Below are positions 58,301 to 64,000 of a DNA stretch of 64,000 nt, in pieces. This DNA comes from Amorphophallus konjac. Lineage: Eukaryota; Streptophyta; Magnoliopsida; Alismatales; Araceae. Numbering within the stretch: position 1 is the stretch's first letter; each line of letters begins with the position of its first letter. The stretch covers positions 186,001 to 250,000 of the forward strand of contig JAHNEJ010002918.1 of assembly GCA_022559845.1 (NCBI GenBank). The letters run 5' to 3'. Both the position numbers and the translations under genes were made by a program. A model generated the notes under the pieces. That model did no database searches. It saw nothing but the letters and a program-made list of their open reading frames with translations, and had not been told where the DNA came from.

Positions 58301-59216
58301 GAGAAGTTACCTTCTCTCATGTATCAAAAATGCGAGCATCCAAGAGCCTGCAACAGAAGGAAACCAGCCGTTTGAACTAAAATCCATGTATGTGTGCTTG
58401 TTTGCATGGGATCTGCATCTACTCAGAGTCATGACGGGATAATATTTCTACACTAGTGACTTGATATCATATTATGTGGAGTCTTTGTTGGTTGGAAGTC
58501 TGCTACTACGTGCTCTCCCTATATACAATCCTCCTTACCAATCCTTTTTAAACCTGGCCCTGGTGGGTTTGAACCGTGGTCGCCTTGGTGTACATGTTTA
58601 CCAACAGAGCCACTCCTTTGAGTACCCATATTATGTGGAGTCTGGCGGGCCCTATCTTGTAGTCTTGCCCGTATAATTGTTTTTCTAAAGTCCTAAGTTC
58701 ACAATAAATAAGTATGCATGTTGGCCAAATTGATGGAAGCACTCTTATCTAAGTGTGTATCTTCCAACCTTTGCTTCCTTCACAACCATTTTAAATGGCT
58801 TCGACAACCTTGAAGTCTTGTTGACATTGAGATGTTAAGGGATCACATTGAATCATACTCCTATATTGGAGTTATTTTTTATACTCTTCTACCTAGGATC
58901 CTTGTATGTACAGGAAATAACGATTTCTTTCGGGTTTGATAAGATTTTATTACATAACCAGCTTCGTATCTCATACAACTTTTGAGAGACCCTCCAAAGT
59001 AACTTTTGGCTTATAGTTGATTTCAAATTTCTATGCTTGAAGATTACTTTTTCACCAGTTCTCTTTTTGGTCGAATTGGAAACTGCTTCCGGTGATTTAT
59101 GCATTCATGTGCTGACAACATTTGATGGTTCTTTAAATGCAGCGGCAGTTCCGGATTCAATAAAGGCAGAATTGTTGCAACGCATCCGATCATTTCTCGT
59201 CGCCGCTGCCTTGTGA
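52354..59216 (+). CDS. ENY2: Transcription and mRNA export factor ENY2/SUS1 (5 exons)
   Basis: Joined coding length is 363 bases, 120 residues. ENY2/SUS1 is a small helical protein shared by the SAGA histone H2B deubiquitinase module and the TREX-2 mRNA-export complex. Residues 35-70 ([35 protein letters not shown]), 77-96 ([17 protein letters not shown]) and the end ([18 protein letters not shown]) align over the whole ENY2 fold. An N-terminal [11 protein letters not shown] and poly-Ala stretch precedes it. Coding pieces: 52354-52355, 52506-52620, 53272-53366, 54367-54443, 59143-59216, all with GT-AG introns and matching phases. The only in-frame ATG before residue 64 is made by joining AT of exon 1 to G of exon 2. 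Confidence 0.93.
52506..52620 (+). CDS. ENY2: ENY2 exon 2 (N-terminus)
   Basis: After CTGCAG the exon reads G-AGG-GCG-TCG. With AT from exon 1 this codes [16 protein letters not shown], an alanine run, and [10 protein letters not shown]. Donor GTGGGT. Without the join there is no start codon here. Confidence 0.85.
52621..53271 (+). other. ENY2 intron 2
   Basis: Unremarkable T-rich intron from donor GTGGGT to acceptor GTCTAG. A CCCCCTCCCCCC run is at about 52928. No element recognised. Confidence 0.6.
53272..53366 (+). CDS. ENY2: ENY2 exon 3
   Basis: Codes [31 protein letters not shown] and the first two bases of an arginine codon. This is the most conserved part of ENY2. Donor GTAACT. Confidence 0.95.
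53924..54076 (+). mobile_element. 153-bp L1 3'-tail insertion in ENY2 intron 3
   Basis: An exact 16-bp duplication TTAGAAATTGATGTAA (53908-53923 and 54077-54092) flanks a piece containing only the L1 3' non-coding end: GTGGGTCACACCACCTTG, TTGACTATACTTGTACA and terminal GTGGTACTACCCACTTTC plus a short A-rich tail. It is a severely 5'-truncated insertion of the LINE family seen elsewhere in the window. Confidence 0.88.
54367..54443 (+). CDS. ENY2: ENY2 exon 4
   Basis: Completes R, then [20 protein letters not shown] and TPKGR. Ends in phase 1 (G) before GTTGGT. Opens 4.7-kb intron 4. Confidence 0.95.
54444..56214 (+). other. ENY2 intron 4, 5' part
   Basis: Contains a (CT)n tract at about 54945-54965 and GATCTGAT/GGATCAG-rich DNA at about 55140-55440 resembling the possible MITE at 47703. 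No domain or RNA gene seen. Confidence 0.45.
56233..58053 (+). mobile_element. 5'-truncated L1 LINE in ENY2 intron 4
   Basis: Exact 18-bp duplication ATGTTAGATACTTGATCA (56215-56232 and 58054-58071). Coding remnants of the ORF2 end: [40 protein letters not shown], then zf-RVT ([40 protein letters not shown]). Ends in the family tail CAGTGGTACCACCCGCTTTC. It is interrupted by another element at about 56535-57218. Confidence 0.92.
56535..57218. mobile_element. GGTACCGG-bearing element nested in the L1
   Basis: The L1 frame is lost at CAAGGTCT and resumes at GTCTGTTCTGAGAAGACAGG. Removing the piece between rejoins recognisable L1 zf-RVT-proximal sequence (apart from one old stop), so about 0.68 kb was inserted. 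Its ends are rich in ACCGGTACCGG and TACGTACCGGGCGG. The middle is CTCTCTC and GGTGCCATCC/CACTGCTGCCG repeats. A GTCT repeat flanks it; a full target duplication is not clear. Confidence 0.6.
58072..59142 (+). other. ENY2 intron 4, 3' part
   Basis: AT-rich intron sequence. Near 58545-58640 CCCTGGTGGGTTTGAACCGTGGTCGCC could be an old tRNA-derived (SINE-like) B-box fragment, but no A-box or tail was identified. Acceptor AAATGCAG. Confidence 0.4.
59143..59216 (+). CDS. ENY2: ENY2 exon 5 and stop
   Basis: Codes [19 protein letters not shown] and VAAAL, then TGA, the conserved C-terminal helix. Confidence 0.96.
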
Positions 59217-60900
59217 TCCACAGTTGAATTCACGATATCAGTTGTGGTCTTGTAGGATGTTCAACAGCGTCTTCTGTTCCATCCAAAAAAAAAACAATTA
59301 TTATCTACAGATGGTTGTACTTCAGGGAGTGTAGTTAGGCAATTTGCATGTCACCAGGTGCAATCTAATACAAGAAATTACGAAAAGGCAACGTGTGATT
59401 GTTATTACATCTGCAAATAGCGGATTATTAGGTGTGTTGAGCATTAGTTCGATCTTTTGTCCGGGTTATCTGTTCCTCGGCGGCCTAATTGAACCGTGTA
59501 CTAGTATCGTGGGTATTGTGGAAGCTGCGTGCGTTTTGATGGCATCTTTTGAGGTCTTTATCAGGGCACTTGTGTTCTGAACATGAGACTCCATCGATGT
59601 TGTAAGAGGAGTGTTCTGAACATGAGACTCCATCGATGTTGTAAGAGGATAAATATGTAATCTACCCTCCGACAAGGGGTTGGAGGAATCAAAAAGATCG
59701 AAATTGTGTCCGAATGGTCTGGTATCTTCTTGCAAATTTGAATGGTTCTGGCATGCAACACAATGCATGATCTGTCTGTTTAGGTTCCTTGGTTTTAGTT
59801 CTAAAGAGTGGAATGATATTGCCGGCATCTTTTGCGTGCATAGAGCATGGGTGGGTTCATGGGGTTACAGACTGCTTTGAGCTCTTAGCCGTAGCCTGGC
59901 ACGGCCTTTGAGCATATGTCCAGCAGACTACGTGGGTGATTTCGCTCCTTCACGGGGATGAGGGTTCCTCCTGGGTGGTATATGAGGCGTGTAGAGTCCC
60001 TGCACTGATGGTACACTGTGTTTGGTCCGTCGATCGGTAGCCACCCCAGGACAGCTTATTTGGCACGTTGTCCATGGGAGGCTAGTACAGCTCTATTTGC
60101 CTGGTGTGATGCCATCTGATGTCTAGTATCTCGTTCCATTTGTAAGAACCTTGGCCGTCTGCATCATTGAAGGTTGCGGATTTCACAACAGGCCATGTGG
60201 GGAACGAGTAGATCTACATGTCCAAGGTGTACCTCAGCAGTTGAACTTGTTAAGATGATACATGGAGCAGCTGTGACGGCTATGAATATCCTGCATTCTG
60301 TACGAGCTAAAATTTGTCAGAAAAGTGATTTGTGGCAAATTATTTTTTTTTTCGCATCGTGTTTCCAAACAGTGCTTTATTTTATGAAGTGCTCTGATGT
60401 GTATCGGTGCCGTTGCATTTCGTTCTAGTTTATTAAAATGTAGATTTTTGGACCATCAATGAGATAAATTTGTTGTTAACCGTCATTAGGTTTTCTTAGG
60501 CAGGGTAGGTGAGATTCATAATTGAATTTAGTTTATGTATCGTATTTTAAATTGTGAATGCATTTCGTTGGACTTTGGTTGGGTTTTATTTGAGAATTAA
60601 ATTGTTTAGGTTGGTGACTTAAGTGAGAGTTTTAACTAAAAAATCAATTCATGAGACGGTGAACATGAGTTTATTTTAAGAAAGATGTCTTAACGAGCAT
60701 GGAATTAAATTCTTAAAATTTCAATGTCTGAATTCAATATCTTAAAACTCTTCTTTAATTATTCTGTTAGTAGTAATCTTAATTCTCAATGAAATATGAT
60801 TTCCAACTAAATATATCCGACTCATTAATGATAGATTTTAATTTTTATATTTTAATAATTAAATTGTATGTCTTTCTAATCTCATATGTGGATGTTTAAG
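59217..60900 (+). other. ENY2 3' UTR and flanking DNA
   Basis: The 3' UTR begins here, with its end undetermined. No further conserved gene was recognised. A frame at 59344-59580 looks hydrophobic but matches nothing I know. Confidence 0.5.
59572..59649. repeat. Perfect 39-bp tandem duplication
   Basis: GTGTTCTGAACATGAGACTC... (39 bases) occurs twice head to tail. Lies just downstream of ENY2. Confidence 0.9.
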
Positions 60901-61290
60901 AAGGAGGTTCATAAGATCTCATATTTAAAATTATAAAGATGGATATGTGATTATAAGTAAAGTCCGTGTCTATCTTTCGAGCCTTTTTATCAAGAAAAAA
61001 AGATAAAACTCTAGTCGCTCTTTGACGCGGTAGAGATAATATCTCAAATGAGACATCCAAATTTATATATTTTCATTGACGCCGTCACGAGAAAGATGAA
61101 TTAATGTAGAGGTCTAAGAAAGAGCCTCACATCATCTCACATCGAAGACTGCAAAGATAGAGCTTTCTCCTCTAAGGATTCTTGTATCAACAAAGAAGGA
61201 CAGAATACTAGCCGCCCTCTATACGACGGATACAATATCTCGTATGAGATATCCAAATTTATACATCACCTTAGTTTATATCCCATTGAA
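60900..61290. repeat. Two diverged copies of a repeat of about 200 bp
   Basis: CATAAGATCTCATATT...AAAGAT...GTCGCTCTTTGACGCGGTAGAGATAATATCTC...GAGACATCCAAATTTATA is echoed about 200 bases later by CATCATCTCACATC...GCCGCCCTCTATACGACGGATACAATATCTC...GAGATATCCAAATTTATA. The pattern resembles degenerate LTR-end DNA, but I cannot assign a family. Confidence 0.5.
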
Positions 61291-62416
61291 CCTGTGCTCC
61301 TTCAAGAGATGGTCACGGTGGAGGTAGGTTTTTATGTGTTTTTTTTGGTCCGAGAACTTACGATAATCAAAATAAGGCCTTGGGTCGGGAGGCTGCCATC
61401 GGAAGGAGATGACCATGCAAGACCATTAGGGTAGGATAATCATTCCTAGCAGCAGTTAGTTTTAACTTTTAATTAATATTTAATTATGGTTAAGTTACTA
61501 AAAGGATTGACGAAGTGAATAACATACATGAAAGAAAAAAGAAATTGAATGTATGGAGATTAATATATCATAAACCAAAGCATAGGGACTTGTTTTATAT
61601 AGTAAGCTCTCGGGAACTAAAATCAGAAAAAAAAACCCATGTTTGCAAGTGAAAAATTATTGTCCACTGTGTTGAATTGGAAATCTCTCTAAAAGAGAGG
61701 TCTTGGTGGGCTCCTCAAAATGATTGGAATAAAATTTGTGGAACCTCAAATTCGCTTTCCCATTGCACCACTTGAGATGGTTTCCTAAATGAGCTTATTC
61801 TTAATGAACATTGGTTTAACGGAAACGGGATCTGTTTTACTTTAGGAAATGAACAGGGAGAATTGTCTATATATATAATTTTAAAAGTTACTAGGATATG
61901 TAATTTAACTACTGAAATGTTCTAAAGAGCTTTCAGTAAGCGTTTTCCTAAAAAACCTAAAACATTTGCCACCCCTATATAATCCAAATGACTAATGCTT
62001 GCTGCCGAACACCGAGGGCTATTTTGCTGTGTGCAGTGAATTTTTGATATATATTTTAGAATATATGTTAACTTTGATTCCCACTTGAGATACATATCTA
62101 TACAGTGCATATCACAATTGAACTGGTCAAAAAATTCAAAGAAATAAATATCTGATGCCCTTGATGGCCTGAAGGTGATCAGCCCAAGTGCACCCATGCA
62201 TACTTGAGAGGTGTGCAATAACCCTCGGGTGTGCAGAACTCAATCGAAATATACACCCCTTTCATATGCTTAGCTTGTCTTCCACCGCACCCTCTATTTC
62301 TAATCAGTTATTTATCCATTTAGACTGATCAAAGTATGCTAATAGAATATTCTGAAGGGCTTCCCATAAGTACTTTTCTATGAAATCTAATACATTGCCA
62401 CCGATAATATTCAAAC
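61291..62416. other. AT-rich intergenic DNA
   Basis: Contains GCTTTCAGTAAGCGTTTTCCTA (near 61929) and a diverged echo near 62357 (GCTTCCCATAAGTACTTTTCTA). No gene recognised. Confidence 0.45.
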
Positions 62417-62696
62417 AGAGATTTTTGGTTTTTAGCACCTACAATCTTTCATATTTACATATTAACTCCTCCAATCTAGATATTTGTTTATAAACCCTCA
62501 CAATGTACATTTGTTAGATAAACACCCTTTTCAGGAGCTTTTTATTAAATAAATCAGGGAGTTTTTATAATAATATGGGCCATTTTGCTAAATAACTTGA
62601 GATTTTAAAGAGTTATAAATAAATATATGAACTTGGGGGGGGGGGGGGTAATCTATACATACGAATGATGATAGGGGAAAAAAACTAAAAATCCCT
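62417..62696. mobile_element. MITE related to the one in RPT4 intron 5
   Basis: Left part ATCTTTCATATTTACATATT / CTCCTCCAATCTAGATATTT pairs with the right part over about 70 diverged bases. Flanking CAAACAGAG / CAAATAGAG is a possible 9-bp duplication (8/9), as in Mutator-like elements, although the terminus is ambiguous by a few bases. Confidence 0.65.
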
Positions 62697-62705
62697 CAAA
62701 TAGAG

Positions 62706-64000
62706 TGTGCGCTATCCCCCCTATATTTCCAATGAGATTTTTTGTATAAGACATAATTAGATGTAGCTGATAAAATTTCTGAATAAATTAATTGAATGAC
62801 ATCTATTAAGTGAAAAAAAGAAAGCAAAAACAATTGCCATTGATCCTGTAGATTTGGTCAAGGCCAGGCTAGCATAAATTCAATAGAATCCTTCCTCAAG
62901 GATAGAAAATTAAAAAATGTCCATTGGAATCCAATTAAAGTTATAGATTTTCCCAAGTAGGGCAGAAATGGGGACATTCTAAACTATGAACTACCCCATG
63001 CTCGCCTAATTTCAACGGAATTCTTGATGAGTAGAGTGTAAAAGGGGCTTCTTGGCGAAGAAGATAAAATTTTGACTTTTCTAACTAAACTGCACTTTAA
63101 CGTTTGAGCCGAATTTGTGGATAAACTGATAGGGTGCTACACTAAAATTATGGATGATTCTCTAATTAATAAACCTTATTACAACATTTTCATATTGAAT
63201 TTAAGCTGAATGGCGTAAATTGAACATTGGGACGTTGGATATATGTTAGGTTGAGTCATCGGGCTTTTTTTTTTTTCGTTGCCTCAACCCAACCGACACA
63301 TGACATTTTTCTCGATCCAAATCACTTTGGAAACCTAAGCTCTCTTTTCTTATTGAATCGAGGTATTTATCATTCTAGCTAAGATGTCGTCATTCTTTAG
63401 TGGTGCCCTAGCTAGAACAATAGTTTCGATTATTTTCTTTCCTGAAAATCCTTTTTCTTTTGGAAGGCAATTTTTAGTTCATCATCCATCTTCATTAATT
63501 TTCCCCAACTGCTAATGAATGGAAACTGGGCCATCATTTCACATGGATGACGTGAAAAACACACATTGAAGAGACGTGATCTCGTGCGCAAATCTGAACC
63601 GTACGATCCTTGACAAATCTTGATCGCTTGCCACTAACAAGGATTATGCAAAGTAAAAACGGATAAGAGGAATCTAAGATTATGACCCCAAAGAAAACCT
63701 TCCGACGTCTAAATCAACAAATCGATAGAGCGTAGATGGGAGAAGTGTGAGAGGAGAAAAAAGATGAGCACGAGATTATCCTCCACCAACAAACGTGACT
63801 TAGAATACTCAGACTTGCTTATCTCTTTAGAGGGTTTTCTTGAGGTTTATATAGTCACTTGCACCGTACTCGAGTCAAGGAAGCTTGAAGGACTTAGGGA
63901 AGTTACGTCCTTGCTTAAGGACTCTTCCGAGACTTGAGGACTCTTAGCCTTCCTTTATCCCTTTAAATTTCCTACTCCTGGACGTAACATCCTCCTGAAT
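62706..64000. other. Intergenic DNA to the window end
   Basis: No conserved coding sequence recognised in either strand. The last 250 bases (TTTATATAGTCACTTGCACC, GGACTCTTCCGAGACTTGAGG) resemble plant LTR-type DNA but could not be assigned. Confidence 0.4.

Noticed and set aside
58545..58640. tRNA gene or SINE suggested by GGTTTGAACC
   Set aside because: A B-box-like word alone; no cloverleaf, A-box or poly(A) tail could be drawn.
59344..59580. Possible small hydrophobic protein downstream of ENY2
   Set aside because: No recognised homology, promoter or codon bias; lies in the probable ENY2 3' region.

Overview
This window is nuclear DNA of a large-genome flowering plant. It has spliced genes with GT-AG introns, plant-type Copia, L1, RTE and hAT elements, miniature elements and AT-rich intergenic DNA. 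The species cannot be named from the sequence. No bacterial, organellar or CRISPR features were seen.

Two real protein genes lie on the + strand. The first encodes the 26S proteasome base ATPase RPT4. Its 10 exons run from 12526 to 48436 and join, with every phase matching, into a 397-residue protein. Only about 1.2 kb of the 35.9 kb is coding, because introns 1, 2, 7 and 9 are filled with transposons. The second is ENY2/SUS1, a 120-residue small subunit of the SAGA deubiquitinase module and TREX-2. Its 5 exons run from about 52190 to 59216, and its start codon appears to be split AT|G by the first intron. Between the genes lies a decayed ARM-repeat gene fragment (49978-50390) followed by a degenerate GGATCC-bearing repeat field.

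Region by region: 1-10457 is a Copia (Sirevirus-like) LTR element on the minus strand, with the left LTR cut by the window edge. It carries an intact 812-residue gag and no pol. Its 3.2-kb LTRs hold two striking repeat arrays in the U3 upstream of the TATA box. 10458-12525 is AT-rich repeats and the RPT4 promoter. RPT4 intron 1 holds a MITE, a triple-LTR TRIM-like element and an antisense L1 that was itself hit by an RTE. Intron 2 holds an ORF1-only LINE with a nested hAT MITE. Intron 5 is mostly one MITE. Intron 7 holds a 6.4-kb hAT. Intron 9 holds a second ORF1-only LINE, broken by a CTATGTAG-ended element, itself broken by a 5.0-kb hAT of the same family. ENY2 introns hold a 153-bp LINE tail and a 1.8-kb L1. 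The last 4.8 kb is intergenic with a few repeats.

The least ordinary signals are: the gag-only retrotransposon; its U3 architecture (six inverted-repeat modules at about 76-bp spacing plus a long TGTATAGACTT array); the same array inside a hAT between 101-bp direct repeats; a half-LINE lineage made of ORF1 plus the L1 3' tail; intron-like inserts in both hAT transposases that look like products of tandem duplication; and the AT|G split start codon of ENY2, where intron retention leaves AUG-UGA. Counts and identities were made by eye and are approximate.
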